This document shows positions 1-9,689 of a stretch of DNA of 42,104 bases, in pieces. This DNA comes from Caldilineaceae bacterium (GTDB lineage: Bacteria > Chloroflexota > Anaerolineae > Caldilineales > Caldilineaceae). A model generated the notes under the pieces. It had not been told where the DNA came from. It ran no database searches and saw only the letters and a list, made by a program, of their open reading frames with translations. A program made the translations under genes and the position numbers. The stretch's first letter is position 1; each line of letters opens with the position of its first letter. The stretch spans positions 1 to 42,104 of the forward strand of contig JADLFO010000199.1 of assembly GCA_020845455.1 (NCBI GenBank), read 5' to 3'.

Positions 1-825
1 ACCATGTTGTCGATTGCGCCGCTCTTGGTGATCGCGGTCTCGATTGTGGGGTTCGTCTTTGGCAGCGATCTGGCGCAGCAAAAGCTCATCGATCAGATCA
101 GCGGGCTGGTCGGGCCGCAGGCCGCCGACGCCATTCGCGGCATGTTACAAAATGCGTCGCAGCCCAACGTGCGCAGTTGGGCCGGTTTCATCGGTATCGG
201 CACGCTGCTCTGGGGCGCCTCCAACGTCTTTAACCAACTGCACGAAGCCATGAACACCATCTGGAATGTGGAACCAAAACCCGGGCTGGGGATCGTGGCC
301 ACGCTTCAAAGCCGCCTTCTTTCCTTTTCGCTGGTGGCGGTCATCGGCTTCCTGCTGCTGGTCTCGTTGATCCTCAGCGCCATCCTGTCGGCGCTGGGGG
401 CCTATTTCGCCACACTGCTGCCCGGCAGCGAGTTTGTGTGGCAGATCGTCAACTTTGCCGTTTCGCTGGGCGTGATCACGCTGCTCTTTGCCCTGATGTA
501 CCAGATCATCCCCGACGCGCATATCGCCTGGCGCGATGTCTGGCCGGGCGCGTTCGTCACGGCGCTGCTCTTTGTGATCGGCAAACAGTTGCTCGGCTAT
601 TACTTGGGCCGGCAAAGCTTTGGCTCGACCTACGGCGCGGCCGGTTCGCTGGTCGTGCTGCTTGTCTGGGTCTACTACTCGGCGCAGATCTTCTTCTTTG
701 GGACCGAATTCACGCAGGTCTATGCGACACGCTACGGGCACGGCATGACGCCGGAGAAGAACGCCCGCTTTGCCACCGAAGCGTTAGCCGCCAAGGCGCA
801 CGAGGAGCCAAGCAACCGGCGTTAG
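1..825 (+). CDS. YihY/BrkB family inner-membrane protein, 5' truncated by window edge
   Basis: Polytopic membrane protein of the YihY/virulence factor BrkB family, whose molecular function is not settled. The visible part begins inside the first conserved membrane segment (TMLSIAPLLVIAV, the family's 'LFSLAPLLL' block), so the methionine at base 4 is internal and the real start lies before the window. Several further hydrophobic segments follow, including the characteristic GTLLWGASNVFNQLHEAMNTIW region and a GSLVVLLVWVYYSAQIFFFGTEF block near the end, both typical of the family. The tail is hydrophilic and basic (about 30 residues). Its stop overlaps by four bases the stop of the convergent membrane protein gene that follows. 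Family assignment is firm; function is unknown. Confidence 0.9.
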   Translation, partial: TMLSIAPLLVIAVSIVGFVFGSDLAQQKLIDQISGLVGPQAADAIRGMLQNASQPNVRSWAGFIGIGTLLWGASNVFNQLHEAMNTIWNVEPKPGLGIVATLQSRLLSFSLVAVIGFLLLVSLILSAILSALGAYFATLLPGSEFVWQIVNFAVSLGVITLLFALMYQIIPDAHIAWRDVWPGAFVTALLFVIGKQLLGYYLGRQSFGSTYGAAGSLVVLLVWVYYSAQIFFFGTEFTQVYATRYGHGMTPEKNARFATEALAAKAHEEPSNRR

Positions 826-3227
826 CGGCTCCTGGGGCCGCGCCGGTCTAGCACAACCAGCGCGGCCATCCCTGCCAACGCGGCCAGCGCCATCAGCAGC
901 CCCCAGCGCCAGAGATGAGGCGCATAGCGCAACTCGACGACCGATTGCCCCGCCGGGAGCGGCACGGCGCGCAGCGCGCCGTTGGCCGGGATCACCTGCA
1001 CCGCCTCGCCGTTGACCATCGCCTGCCAGCCCGGATACCAGACCTCGCTCAACACCAAGAAACCCGGTGCGGTCGCTTCGACCGCCAGCGTCAGACGGTT
1101 GCTGCCCGCGCCGGTCAGCGTGGCTGATTCCGTGCCCACAGCGGGCGTGGGCGCGCCAAAGGGGAAGAAGTTCTCGCCGGAACCTGCCAGCACCACCGTG
1201 GCCGCGGGGTCAAACTCTGCCGTCTGAATCAAGGTAAGGGCAGCAGGGATGTCGGCTGCCGTGCGCGCCTCATGCACCAGCCAGGCGCGCGGCCAAAAGT
1301 CGGCGTTGCGATAGACGGCCAACTCGCCGGGCGCGTCGAACGCCGGTTCAAACTTGCCCTCCGGCAGCGGCGTCCCATCGCGCACGATCACATATTTCAC
1401 ATTGAGCAGGTCATAGAGCCGCGTCTGCCGCCCGCCCGTGGCCTCCCACTGCGCCCGCCCGTGCGCCAGCGCCAGCGGGTTGGCGATGCCGCCCACGTCC
1501 TCCAGCCCCGCCAGCGCCGCGGCGTCGGGCTGCCACAGCCCTTCGATCTCGGTGCGCGTGTCGATGCGGAAGACCTCCGGGTCTTGGCGCAAAAACGCCA
1601 CGATCTCCGGGTGATGAAAGCCGCGCGTCGGGTCGGTCGAACTGATGTCAGTATACGCACCCGCCGCCGCCAGGTCCACATAGAGCAGCCCTACCAGCAG
1701 CCCGGCCATGACCGGCGCATCCCACCAGCCGGCGCGATAGCCTGCCGCCGCCGCCCACACGCCGCCCCAGAAGAGCGTCGCCAGGGTCAGCGCCAGCGCC
1801 GCCACCGAGGCGCGCAAAAAGCTCGTCTCGTTCCCTTGCGTCAGCAGCAGGGCCAGATAGCTCAAGGGCAGCACGACCCCGGCCAGCAGCCGGCCGCCCT
1901 GGCGCAGCGCGGCCAGCCAGCCGCGCCCGCCGGGGGTCGCCAGCCGGGCGCGATCCAGCAGCGTATCTAGCCCCACGGCGGCCAGCACCGATGCGGCCAG
2001 GCTCCACAGCACCAGCGCCCGCGCCGGGGCGCGCATCTGGGCAAAGCCGGGCAGCAGCAGCGTCAACCAGCCGTGGAGCAGCGCATAGATGCCCAACGCC
2101 GTGACCAGCCCGAAGAGCGCCAGCCCCACCCAGGGCCACAGCCGGCGGCGGCGCTCCGGCGTGGCCAAGGGCATGCCCGCGAGCGCCAACCACAGCGCCG
2201 CCACCCCGATATAGGGCAATTCTACCCGCTCCCACAAACCCCAGTGCAGTGCGGGGCCGCGGCCAAAGAAGCCGGGCGTCAGCAGCCCGATCAACTGCGT
2301 GGGGGCGAGCGAAAAGGCGACCGTGTCTTGATAGGTAAAGGCGCTGCGCTCGGTGTAGCGGGTCAACTGCAGCGCGGGCAGCAGGATCGGCGCGGTGAGC
2401 AGGCCGGCCAGCGCTACGACCGTCAGCAGCCGCCCGCCCACCCAGATGGCCCAGGCCAGGCGCGAGATCGGCGGGCGCTGCGCCAGCGCCCACAGCAGCG
2501 TATAGACCCCCAGCGCCAGCCCGATATAGAGGCTGCTCTGGGCATGGCCGGCGTAGTTCGCCAGGCCAAAGAGCAGCCCCGCGAGGGCCAGCCAGCCCAG
2601 CCGCCCAGTCGCCAGCCCACGCGCATAGGCTGCCATCACCCAGGGCAGCCAACTCAACACCGCGATCAGGTTGAGGTTGCCCAGGTGGATCAGCAGCGGG
2701 TCGCTGAGCGCAAAGGCCAAGCCGCCCAACAGCGCCGCCGGTCGCACTGCCGCACGCTCCCCTAGACCATCCGGCCAGGTGAGCGTGCGCAGCAGCAGAT
2801 ACATGCCCAGCGCCGCCCACACCAGATGGCCGATCACCATTCCCTGCAGGGCGCGATAGTCAAACGCAGGCCGGATCAAAAACAGCAGCAGATTGGGGAG
2901 ATAGAGGAAGCCCGCCTGGATATCGCCGATGAAGGGCGCGCCGCCGTAGAGATACGGGTTCCACAGCGGCAGCGTGCCTTGGGCCAGTTCGCGCGCCGCA
3001 AAGCGATAGGTGGGGAACAGAAAGCTGACCAGGTCGCCGCCGTCGGCGGGTTGATAGACATCGCCGCTCAGTGTGCGCCAAAAGAAGCCCAAGACCAACA
3101 GCGCCAGCCCGCCGCCCGCCAGCAGATCACGGCGCAGCGCGGCGGCCCGCCCTCCGCCGTGCCGCCCAGCCCACACTAGGGCCACGCCCCAGAGCAGCGC
3201 CGCGCTCAGCCCAATGGTCAGGCCCAT
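822..3227 (-). CDS. YfhO-family large multipass membrane protein
   Basis: 801-residue integral membrane protein with roughly a dozen hydrophobic segments over residues 1-500 and a soluble, beta-rich C-terminal part closed by a last membrane helix and a basic tail. Near residue 80 it carries the block PLWNPYLYGGAPFIGDIQAG, and near residue 735 the block LSEVWYPGWQAMVNG; both are hallmarks of YfhO proteins (GT-C-like fold, linked in Gram-positives to lipoteichoic acid glycosylation). A role in glycosylating lipids or surface polymers is inference. The start is ATG with AAGGAG only two bases upstream, which is tight spacing. A good sigma-70-like promoter lies about 60-90 bases upstream. The gene converges on the BrkB gene with overlapping stops. 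Confidence 0.85.
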   Translation of the reverse strand: MGLTIGLSAALLWGVALVWAGRHGGGRAAALRRDLLAGGGLALLVLGFFWRTLSGDVYQPADGGDLVSFLFPTYRFAARELAQGTLPLWNPYLYGGAPFIGDIQAGFLYLPNLLLFLIRPAFDYRALQGMVIGHLVWAALGMYLLLRTLTWPDGLGERAAVRPAALLGGLAFALSDPLLIHLGNLNLIAVLSWLPWVMAAYARGLATGRLGWLALAGLLFGLANYAGHAQSSLYIGLALGVYTLLWALAQRPPISRLAWAIWVGGRLLTVVALAGLLTAPILLPALQLTRYTERSAFTYQDTVAFSLAPTQLIGLLTPGFFGRGPALHWGLWERVELPYIGVAALWLALAGMPLATPERRRRLWPWVGLALFGLVTALGIYALLHGWLTLLLPGFAQMRAPARALVLWSLAASVLAAVGLDTLLDRARLATPGGRGWLAALRQGGRLLAGVVLPLSYLALLLTQGNETSFLRASVAALALTLATLFWGGVWAAAAGYRAGWWDAPVMAGLLVGLLYVDLAAAGAYTDISSTDPTRGFHHPEIVAFLRQDPEVFRIDTRTEIEGLWQPDAAALAGLEDVGGIANPLALAHGRAQWEATGGRQTRLYDLLNVKYVIVRDGTPLPEGKFEPAFDAPGELAVYRNADFWPRAWLVHEARTAADIPAALTLIQTAEFDPAATVVLAGSGENFFPFGAPTPAVGTESATLTGAGSNRLTLAVEATAPGFLVLSEVWYPGWQAMVNGEAVQVIPANGALRAVPLPAGQSVVELRYAPHLWRWGLLMALAALAGMAALVVLDRRGPRSR

Positions 3228-3663
3228 GTCTCCTTCGATCCGGTTCGGTGATGGATAAAGCTTTCCGCAAGATAGCGCACTATAGCGCTAGTATAGCGGC
3301 GCGCCGGTCATCTGCCAAACAAAAAGTGTTTTCAGGCAGATGCCCAAGCGGGCGGGGCTGTGGTATACTGGCACAGTTCGACCAGAGTGCTCTCGCCGTC
3401 CACCGGCAGCCCGCACGAGATCGCGCCCCAACTTCGGCGCAACTTCCGCTGCAGGCCCGTGTTCTAAAATCGTGCGATCACCAGACGCGCAAACACAACG
3501 GAGCGGCGACGGGTCTCTCTTGCTGTCACTCGCCGTCTGTCCCCGCATACGTTGAGGAACATAGGTTGAGGATTGCTTCCGGCAGCAGCGCTGAGGCTGC
3601 CGTGACGAACGCATCGGCATAGAATGTGATCCTACACAGGATACATGAGAGAAACGCAACCGT
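3228..3663. other. Divergent intergenic region between YfhO-family gene and plsX
   Basis: 436 bases without a convincing gene. It holds the minus-strand promoter listed separately. On the plus strand there is an extended -10 element TGGTATACT (3361-3369) with no clear -35, and a second -10-like hexamer TAGAAT (3620-3625) with only a weak -35, about 30 bases upstream of the plsX ribosome-binding area. An 8-base direct repeat GTTGAGGA occurs at 3551-3558 and 3565-3572 (14-base period), and a small inverted repeat ATCCT-ACAC-AGGAT lies just upstream of plsX. Either could bind a regulator, but none is recognised. Open frames in this stretch have no ribosome-binding site or family resemblance. Confidence 0.5.
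3290..3318 (-). promoter_or_regulatory. Predicted sigma-70 promoter for the YfhO-family gene
   Basis: Read on the minus strand, TTGGCA (3318-3313) and TATACT (3295-3290) are separated by exactly 17 bases, 5/6 matches to both consensus hexamers. The predicted transcript would start near 3283 and give a leader of about 55 bases. The downstream leader contains three degenerate ATAGCGC units (3272-3300). Confidence 0.6.
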
Positions 3664-4713
3664 ATGAACATTGCATTGGACGTCATGGGGGGCGATCACG
3701 GGCCGGGCGAGATCATCGCCGGCGCGATTGAGGCAGCGCAAACCTATAAAATCACTGTGTCGCTGGTCGGCCCGCCCGACATCATCCGCAGCGAATTGGC
3801 GAAACACGCCACCGCCACCGCAGGGCTAAGGCTCCCCATCGTCCCGGCCAGCCAGGTGATCGAAATGGGCGAAAAGCCCGCCGCGGCCGTGCGCGCCAAA
3901 CAGGACAGCTCGATCGTCGTGGCCAGCCGCATGGTCCGCAACGGCGAAGCGCAGGGCTTTGTCACGGCGGGCAACACCGGCGGCGCGCTGGCCGCGGGCA
4001 TCTTTCAGGTGGGGCGCATCGAGGGCATCCTGCGCCCGGCGCTGATCACCCCGTTCCCCACCCATCGCGGCTTTTGCGTCATTTTGGATGTAGGCGCCAA
4101 CGCCGACGTCAAACCTGAACACCTGCAGCAGTTCGCCATTATGGGCAGCGTCTATGCGCGCCATGTCATGGGGGTAAACAATCCGCGCGTCCGCATTCTC
4201 AGCAACGGCGAGGAGGAGGGCAAAGGCAACCAGCTTGTCATCAGCGCCTATAATCTGCTGGCCGCGACGCCCGGCATCAACTTCCAGGGCAATGTCGAGA
4301 GCAAGGAGATCGTCGAGGGCATGGCCGACGTGGTGGTGACCGACGGCTTCACCGGCAACGTCTTTGTCAAGACCGCCGAGGCTACCGCCAAGCTGTTGCA
4401 GCGCGTGATGCTCGAGGAACTGACCGCCGGCCCGATCAGCAGCGTAGGCGCGTTCTTGGCGCAAGCCGCGCTGCGCCGGCTGCGCACGCGCATGGACGAC
4501 AGCCAATATGGCGGCGCGGTACTGCTCGGTCTGGCGGGCATGGTCGTCGTGGCGCACGGGCGCAGCAAGGCCAACGCCATCCGCCATGCCATCCGTGTGG
4601 CCAAACAGGGCGCCGAACAAAATATCCAAGCCAAGATCCAAGAAGGCGTGGCCGAGTCGGCCCCGCGTGCCAGCCGGCTGGGAGATAGCGCCATGAAGGC
4701 CGTGCCCACCTAG
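3664..4713 (+). CDS. plsX: Phosphate acyltransferase PlsX
   Basis: PlsX makes acyl-phosphate from acyl-ACP, the first step of the PlsX/PlsY route to phosphatidic acid; it acts at the cytoplasmic face of the membrane. The 349-residue product has the standard family length and opens with the diagnostic [14 protein letters not shown]. Other conserved blocks are the [11 protein letters not shown] segment near residue 103, ILDVGAN near residue 140, and [17 protein letters not shown] near residue 223. The start is ATG with a modest GAGA-type ribosome site 11-14 bases upstream. In many bacteria plsX sits with rpmF and fab genes; here it stands before a NERD-like membrane protein instead, and no fab gene is visible. 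Confidence 0.97.
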   Translation: MNIALDVMGGDHGPGEIIAGAIEAAQTYKITVSLVGPPDIIRSELAKHATATAGLRLPIVPASQVIEMGEKPAAAVRAKQDSSIVVASRMVRNGEAQGFVTAGNTGGALAAGIFQVGRIEGILRPALITPFPTHRGFCVILDVGANADVKPEHLQQFAIMGSVYARHVMGVNNPRVRILSNGEEEGKGNQLVISAYNLLAATPGINFQGNVESKEIVEGMADVVVTDGFTGNVFVKTAEATAKLLQRVMLEELTAGPISSVGAFLAQAALRRLRTRMDDSQYGGAVLLGLAGMVVVAHGRSKANAIRHAIRVAKQGAEQNIQAKIQEGVAESAPRASRLGDSAMKAVPT

Positions 4714-4780
4714 ATCGTCCACAGCAGGCACTCGGCGCGGGCCTGTTACCCATCCATCGCGATTCATAGAAAGCTCGATC

Positions 4781-5623
4781 ATGAAGCTGTATCGTAATCT
4801 GCGGGAGATCCGGCGCAAGGAGGCCTTGGGCCGCCGCCTCAGCCTGATTGGGCTGCTGATCCTTTTTGTCGGTCTGCTGGCCAGCTTTGTGCCCAGTTGG
4901 CTGCCGCCCGACCAGCCGGCCACCAACCCGCTGGCGCGCTTTATCCAACTCAACTGGACCTGGATCAGCTTTGCCGCGCTGCCGCTGGGCTTTATCTTTG
5001 CCAGCTTTGGCAGCTATTTTATCAACCGCTTTGCGCGGCGGCGCTGGCCGGGCAGCCGCATCATTGCCCGCCCCGATGAAATGCTCGAACGCAGCATGAA
5101 GGGCTTTGACGACAAATATGCCTATTTTGCCTGGAGCCTGCCCGCCCACTATGTGCTGGCAGGGCCAAACGGCATTCTCGTCTTTGCCGTACGCAGCGAC
5201 AAAGGCCGCGTGACCGTGCAAGGCGAACGCTGGCGCGAGCCGTTTACCTTGGGTCGTTTCTTCACCGTCTTTGCGCGCGAAGGCGTAGGCAACCCCGCCT
5301 TTGAGTTGGAGGAACAGATACGCAAACTGCGCGCCTTGCTCAACCGACCGGCCGGAGAGGCCGCGGGCGACGGCGCGGCAGGCCCCTTTGCCAACATCCC
5401 GATTGAGCCGGTCGCCGTCTTCCTCAACCCCGAAATGCAATTAACCCTGGAAAATCCGGTGATCCCTGTGCTGCGCCCCGACCAAGTGAAGGATTTTGTG
5501 CGGCGCAAGGCGCGCGAGGCCCGACTGAGCAATGCTACCGTGCGCGAGCTGACCGACTATCTGGCCCAGAACAGCCGCCACCAGCAGCCCGCATCGACCG
5601 AAACGCAGCCGGCCAAGGCGTAG
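4781..5623 (+). CDS. Membrane protein with degenerate NERD-like domain
   Basis: 280-residue protein. A basic N terminus is followed by two membrane helices (about residues 21-41 and 58-82) and a cytoplasmic domain. The segment [19 protein letters not shown] (about residues 124-142) has the strand-turn-strand pattern of nuclease-related (NERD) domains, where the family has a core like 'GPxGvfvIEvK'. Here the expected E-x-K is replaced by A-V-R, so nuclease activity is doubtful. The C-terminal region is helical and charged. It follows plsX by 67 bases and may be co-transcribed. Function is unknown; the NERD link is a motif-level inference. Confidence 0.6.
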   Translation: MKLYRNLREIRRKEALGRRLSLIGLLILFVGLLASFVPSWLPPDQPATNPLARFIQLNWTWISFAALPLGFIFASFGSYFINRFARRRWPGSRIIARPDEMLERSMKGFDDKYAYFAWSLPAHYVLAGPNGILVFAVRSDKGRVTVQGERWREPFTLGRFFTVFAREGVGNPAFELEEQIRKLRALLNRPAGEAAGDGAAGPFANIPIEPVAVFLNPEMQLTLENPVIPVLRPDQVKDFVRRKAREARLSNATVRELTDYLAQNSRHQQPASTETQPAKA

Positions 5624-5628
5624 AAAGA

Positions 5629-5740
5629 CAGTAGGGAGTAGGCAGAAACCGGTTGGCAGAGATAAGAAAGACGTTCGCTCTCTGCCAACCGGTCTGATTT
5701 CCGGCCCCACTTTCTATTGCCCACTGCCTACTCCCTACTG
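5629..5740. repeat. Nested inverted repeat between convergent genes, probable bidirectional terminator
   Basis: Two perfect inverted repeats are nested. The outer arms are 17 bases (5629-5645 and 5724-5740) and the inner arms 15 bases (5648-5662 and 5679-5693). Only two bases separate outer and inner arms on the left, while 30 separate them on the right. The right outer arm covers the radC stop codon and the last glutamine codon. The outer arm is rich in GTAGGGAG and resembles a dispersed repeat more than a simple terminator. Its place between convergent genes fits a bidirectional terminator, but there is no T run. Confidence 0.7.
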
Positions 5741-6445
5741 AAACCCCAGCCCGCGCTCCTTCATGCTCACATAGCGGTTGTGGCCGATGATCAGATGGTC
5801 CAACACCTCGATGTCGAGCAGCCGCCCTGCTTCCACGACCATCTCGGTCACGCGCACGTCTTCCGGGCTGGGCGTTGGGTCGCCGCTGGGGTGGTTATGC
5901 ACCACAATGATCGATGCGCTGTTGGCGCGCACCGCCTCACGAAAGACCTCGCCCACGCGCACTACCGCCGCATTGAGACTGCCGGCGTAGACCGTGGTCA
6001 CGCGCTGCACATGGTTCTTGGTGTCCAGCAGCACCGTGCGCAGATGCTCCTGCTCCAACAGCCCCATCTCGGCCATCAGCAGGCTCGCCACATCGCTGGG
6101 GCTGCGGACTTGCAGCCGCTCTTGCGGCGCGGCCACCAGCAGACGGCGGCCCAGTTCCAACGCCGCCTTGATCTGCGTCGCCTTGGCCTCGCCCATGCCG
6201 TGCTGGCTGCACAACTCGTCAAAACTGGCCTGGGCCAACCCGGCCAGCCCGCCAAACTGCGTCAGGAGCCGTTCGGCCATGCGGATCACATTTTCGCCCC
6301 GTCCTCCCACGCGCAAAATGATCGCCAGCAGTTCCGCCGTGTTGAGCGCCCCGGCCCCGGCATAGGCCAGCCGCTCGCGCGGGCGCAGGTCCACAGGCAG
6401 ATCGCGGATCATCGGGGTATATTCGGATCGGTCGGTCGGTCCCAT
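5735..6445 (-). CDS. radC: RadC family JAB-domain protein
   Basis: 236-residue RadC-like protein, the usual family length. The N-terminal half has helix-hairpin-helix character (about residues 15-85: [28 protein letters not shown]). The C-terminal half is the JAB/MPN domain with the metal-binding motif [18 protein letters not shown]. Despite the historical name, a role in recombination repair is not established for the family. I chose the ATG at 6445 because GGAG stands five bases upstream and the family begins about here; an upstream in-frame start at 6496 has no support. The stop codon lies inside the outer arm of an inverted repeat shared with the convergent gene. Confidence 0.93.
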   Translation of the reverse strand: MGPTDRSEYTPMIRDLPVDLRPRERLAYAGAGALNTAELLAIILRVGGRGENVIRMAERLLTQFGGLAGLAQASFDELCSQHGMGEAKATQIKAALELGRRLLVAAPQERLQVRSPSDVASLLMAEMGLLEQEHLRTVLLDTKNHVQRVTTVYAGSLNAAVVRVGEVFREAVRANSASIIVVHNHPSGDPTPSPEDVRVTEMVVEAGRLLDIEVLDHLIIGHNRYVSMKERGLGFQ

Positions 6446-6565
6446 GCTTTCTCCGCCATCGGGCCAAGCGCAGCAACGCCGGCACTGGTTCGGCAAACCG
6501 CGCGGCTTGCCCTCTTATGGATTGATGACGATGATTGCGCCCATTTGGTTGCTCTCAAATGCAAA

Positions 6566-6635
6566 ATGACCGGCGCTTCATTCACCCTTGCTCTCTGCGT
6601 ACCGCAAAAGACAAGGGGACCCGAAGCGCCGGTCA
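6566..6635 (-). terminator. Hairpin terminator downstream of the DUF998 gene
   Basis: A perfect 13-base inverted repeat (6567-6579 and 6623-6635, TGACCGGCGCTTC and its complement) encloses a 43-base loop that can form an inner 6-base stem (6585-6590 with 6612-6617). Read on the minus strand, TTTT follows the stem. It lies between the stop of the DUF998 gene and the start of radC, both on the minus strand, so it would separate them into two transcription units. Confidence 0.55.
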
Positions 6636-6672
6636 CCCGGATCTCGCATATTGGTTTGGCAAGAGCCGGATA

Positions 6673-7368
6673 CTAAGTCGCTGTCTCCCCAGACACAGCG
6701 ATCGCACGCACGCGCCATGCCGCCAGGATGATCCAACCCGAAATCACGGTCACCATCGCCCGCTGTAGAATCCCAACCAAGGGACCCTCACCCTGTACAA
6801 TGAACAGCGCCAACGCACCCGCCGGGAATAGCACTATCCACGGCAAGAGTGAACGCCAGCGCGCTGTCTGGGCAAATGTTCGCGCGAGGACAAACATGCC
6901 GACGATCATACAGAGGAAGCTGAGGGCAGCTACGACGACATGGATCATGCCAGTCGTGGATTGCGTCCACACATCGGCCGGGCCATCAATGCGATCCGTG
7001 GGGAAGACCGCTACAAGGATAGCCCCCAGCCCATAAACGGCTACCAGCAAGGAGCCGGTAATGGACCCCCACGCACCCACGGTAAGCCGGCGGATCGCAT
7101 AGGCAAGTCCCAGCGTTCCTAACCCGGCGATCCCAAAGGCTGCTGTCTGGACAAAACCATAGCGGCCCAGAACCATTTCGCTGATGTTGTCGCCGACCAG
7201 ACGATACTCCGAGACAAACGGTAAAAGCCAGGCGCTCGCCAAGAGGATTATCTGCCCCACCATAGCAAGCACAGCAAGCCAAGATAGAAGTTCCAGGTTT
7301 GAGACCTCTATTTGCCGTGATTGACCGGAAAGATTGACCCTTGTCTCTGGGTGATAGGATTGGCTCAT
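6673..7368 (-). CDS. DUF998-type membrane protein
   Basis: 231-residue protein with about six membrane helices. The pattern of a first helix, then a loop with YRLVGDNISEMVLGRYGFVQTA, then evenly spaced helices and an extracytoplasmic loop with AVFPTDRIDGPADVWTQS followed by GMIHVVVAALSF, is that of DUF998 / frpC-like small integral membrane proteins of unknown function. The start at 7368 is supported by AGGAG six bases upstream; the longer frame to 7467 is not. It is probably monocistronic, with a hairpin terminator downstream. No substrate can be proposed. Confidence 0.75.
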   Translation of the reverse strand: MSQSYHPETRVNLSGQSRQIEVSNLELLSWLAVLAMVGQIILLASAWLLPFVSEYRLVGDNISEMVLGRYGFVQTAAFGIAGLGTLGLAYAIRRLTVGAWGSITGSLLVAVYGLGAILVAVFPTDRIDGPADVWTQSTTGMIHVVVAALSFLCMIVGMFVLARTFAQTARWRSLLPWIVLFPAGALALFIVQGEGPLVGILQRAMVTVISGWIILAAWRVRAIAVSGETAT

Positions 7369-7734
7369 ATGTGACTCCTTTCGACGCGGCGCTTCCCATA
7401 TCGATCCCCAAGAAACTCCGCAACTACTGCTCGCCATCAGCCGGCATGACCTATTCACGTCTCGCACAGCGATGGCGCAACATCAGTACAACAGGCCCAT
7501 GTTAACAATAATTCTCGGCTCCGGCAGTACCACAGGGTACTTTTCAAGGCATAGAGATAGGTATACCAAGGCGGTTCGTCCGGTTTGGGCCAATTTGCCG
7601 CCGCGGTGTATCCTATTGGACAGTTTTCGCACCGATGCGCCGTGCGAACCGCCACACAGCGCACCGGCGCGTGCCTTTTTATCGCCTGCCCGCGCCGGAC
7701 GTACCCGGAACTGTGGGCAGAAGAGAGGAGCAGC
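7369..7734. other. Divergent intergenic region between DUF998 gene and thyX
   Basis: 366 bases with no convincing gene. On the plus strand TTGGGC and TATCCT (about 7585-7614) are spaced by 18 bases and could be a weak promoter for the thyX operon. The palindrome GGTATACC lies at 7560-7567 and reads TGGTATACC on the minus strand, an extended -10-like word. Open frames through here (including a 5' extension of thyX) lack ribosome sites and are frame shadows. Confidence 0.4.
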
Positions 7735-8784
7735 ATGCGCGTCCAACTTCTGGCCTATACTCGTCAGAACCCTGCGCTCAGCCCCCAGGCTGTTGCCTCA
7801 TTGGGCGACCTGGCGACCCTCTGGAAGGGGTTGGGCAGCTTCCCCGAACAGATGATCGAGTTTGCCGGTCGCGTCTGCTATCGCAGCACCCACCGCATGG
7901 GCAGCGCACCGGAGTTCATCTCGGCGCGCGTGCGCGAGGGCCACGAAGACATCATCGAGCATGTGGTCGCCACGCTGCGCTTCGACGACACCGACGCCCC
8001 CCTGCGCTGGCGCATGATGAACCGCCACTGCGAAGTCAGCGACCTGGGCGGCGGCGGTTGGGTGGTCAGCGGCAACACGCGCGTCTGGCTCGACCTCTTT
8101 CGCCGCGGCGCGGGTCTCGACGCCCTTCCCTATCTGCACGCCATTGCACCCAAGGTCTATGAGGAATTTAGCGGCGCAGTGCAGGATGCCGACCTGACCC
8201 TGCCGCCTGCCAAGATAGACCCGGACGCGCTGCAGCCGACCCAAGACGGCCCAATGCGCGTCACGCTCTTGGGCTTCACCCAGCCGCTGCTCGACGACCC
8301 CGCGCTGCTGGAGCATCACGGCGCGGCGACCTTCCTCTTTGAGGGCATCAGCCGCGCCTGTACGCACCAGTTGGTACGCCACCGCCTCGCCAGCTTTAGC
8401 CAAGAGTCGCAGCGCTATGTCGACCTAAGCCGCGGCGGCTGGCAGCCGGTCGTCCCCAAGGCCGTCGCCAACCAACCCGAGGCCATGGCCGAACTGGAGG
8501 GGTTCTGGCGCATCGCCGAAGAGAAGTATGCCAAGCTGCGCCAGTTGGGTATCCGCAAAGAAGATGCCCGCTTTTTGCTGCCCAATGCGGCGGAGACCCG
8601 CATCGTCACCACCATGAACTTTGCGGCGTGGGGCCATTTTCTCTGGCTGCGCGCTGTCGACACCGCCGCCCAGTGGGAGATCCGCACCATGGGTCAGCGG
8701 GCGCTGGCGATGCTCTATGCCCTGGCGCCCGCTGTCTTTCAACCCCAGTGGGATGTCTATCTGGAAAGGTTCGCCAATCCATGA
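7735..8784 (+). CDS. thyX: Flavin-dependent thymidylate synthase ThyX, long form with internal insertion
   Basis: ThyX methylates dUMP to dTMP using FAD and methylene-tetrahydrofolate. The signature [14 protein letters not shown] is at about residues 215-228, preceded by the family block [18 protein letters not shown] and GHEDIIEH lie in the N-terminal part. At 349 residues it is about 100 longer than classical ThyX. The extra length lies between the first EH motif (about residue 75) and the strand leading to RHR (about residue 195), and it contains a Gly-rich GGGGW loop. ATG at 7735 was chosen because GAGGAG lies four bases upstream and the upstream extension is not ThyX-like. Its stop overlaps the cysD start (ATGA), so the two are translationally coupled. 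Confidence 0.93.
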   Translation: MRVQLLAYTRQNPALSPQAVASLGDLATLWKGLGSFPEQMIEFAGRVCYRSTHRMGSAPEFISARVREGHEDIIEHVVATLRFDDTDAPLRWRMMNRHCEVSDLGGGGWVVSGNTRVWLDLFRRGAGLDALPYLHAIAPKVYEEFSGAVQDADLTLPPAKIDPDALQPTQDGPMRVTLLGFTQPLLDDPALLEHHGAATFLFEGISRACTHQLVRHRLASFSQESQRYVDLSRGGWQPVVPKAVANQPEAMAELEGFWRIAEEKYAKLRQLGIRKEDARFLLPNAAETRIVTTMNFAAWGHFLWLRAVDTAAQWEIRTMGQRALAMLYALAPAVFQPQWDVYLERFANP

Positions 8785-9683
8785 GTTCCTATCAACGTTC
8801 GCATCTGAAACAGTTGGAGTCAGAAGCTATCTTCGTCATGCGCGAGGTGGCGGCGCAGTTCGAACGCCCGGTGCTGCTCTTTTCCGGCGGCAAGGACTCC
8901 ATCGTCATGGCGCATCTGGCCCGCCGCGCCTTCTACCCCGGCAAGATCGTCTTTCCACTCTTGCACATCGACACCGGCCACAACTTTCAAGAGACCCTCG
9001 ACTTTCGCGACGAGTTGGTGGACAAGCTTGACGTGCGCCTGATCGTGCGCTATGTGCAAGACTCGATTGACCAGGGCCGCGTGGTCGAAGAGACCGGCCC
9101 CAACGCCAGCCGCAACGTCTTGCAGACCGTGACCCTGCTCGACGCCCTGGCCGAATTCAAGTTCGAGGTCGCCATGGGCGGCGCACGCCGCGACGAAGAA
9201 AAGGCGCGCGCCAAAGAGCGCTTCTTCTCGCACCGCGACCGCTTCGGCCAGTGGGACCCCAAAAACCAGCGGCCCGAACTGTGGGCGCTCTATAACGGGC
9301 GCAAACACCCCGACGAGCATTTCCGCGTCTTCCCCCTCAGCAACTGGACCGAGATGGACATCTGGCAGTACATCGCGCTCAACCAGATCCCGATCCCGTC
9401 GCTCTACTTCTCGCACCGGCGTGAGATCGTCAACCGCAGCGGGACTTTGCTGGCCGCCTGTCCCTACATCTCGATCCAGCCGGACGAGCGTGTCGAACAC
9501 AGACAGATCCGCTTCCGCACCATCGGCGACATGACCTGCACGGGCGCAGTCGAATCGTCCGCCTCTTCTATCGAAGAGATCATCCAGGAAGTCGCCGCCG
9601 CGCGTGTGACGGAGCGCGGCACGCGCGCCGACGACAAGCGCAGCGAAGCCGCCATGGAAGACCGCAAGAAGCAGGGGTATTTC
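8781..9683 (+). CDS. cysD: Sulfate adenylyltransferase subunit 2 (CysD)
   Basis: CysD is the catalytic ATP-sulfurylase subunit that, with the GTPase CysN, makes adenosine 5'-phosphosulfate (APS) from sulfate and ATP. The 301-residue product has the PP-loop SGGKDS at residues 35-40, the block [13 protein letters not shown] near residue 57, and the conserved tail [11 protein letters not shown] plus a basic end finishing in KKQGYF. These are all standard for CysD. Start ATG at 8781 overlaps the thyX stop; the longer open frame upstream is a shadow of thyX. The stop codon is at 9684-9686 and cysNC follows three bases later, giving a tight cysD-cysNC pair. Confidence 0.97.
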
Positions 9684-9689
9684 TAACCG

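Noticed and set aside
3071-3622. Open frames across the region upstream of plsX
   Set aside because: They have Arg/Ser/Pro-rich composition and no ribosome site or family motif; the region better fits promoters and leader sequences.
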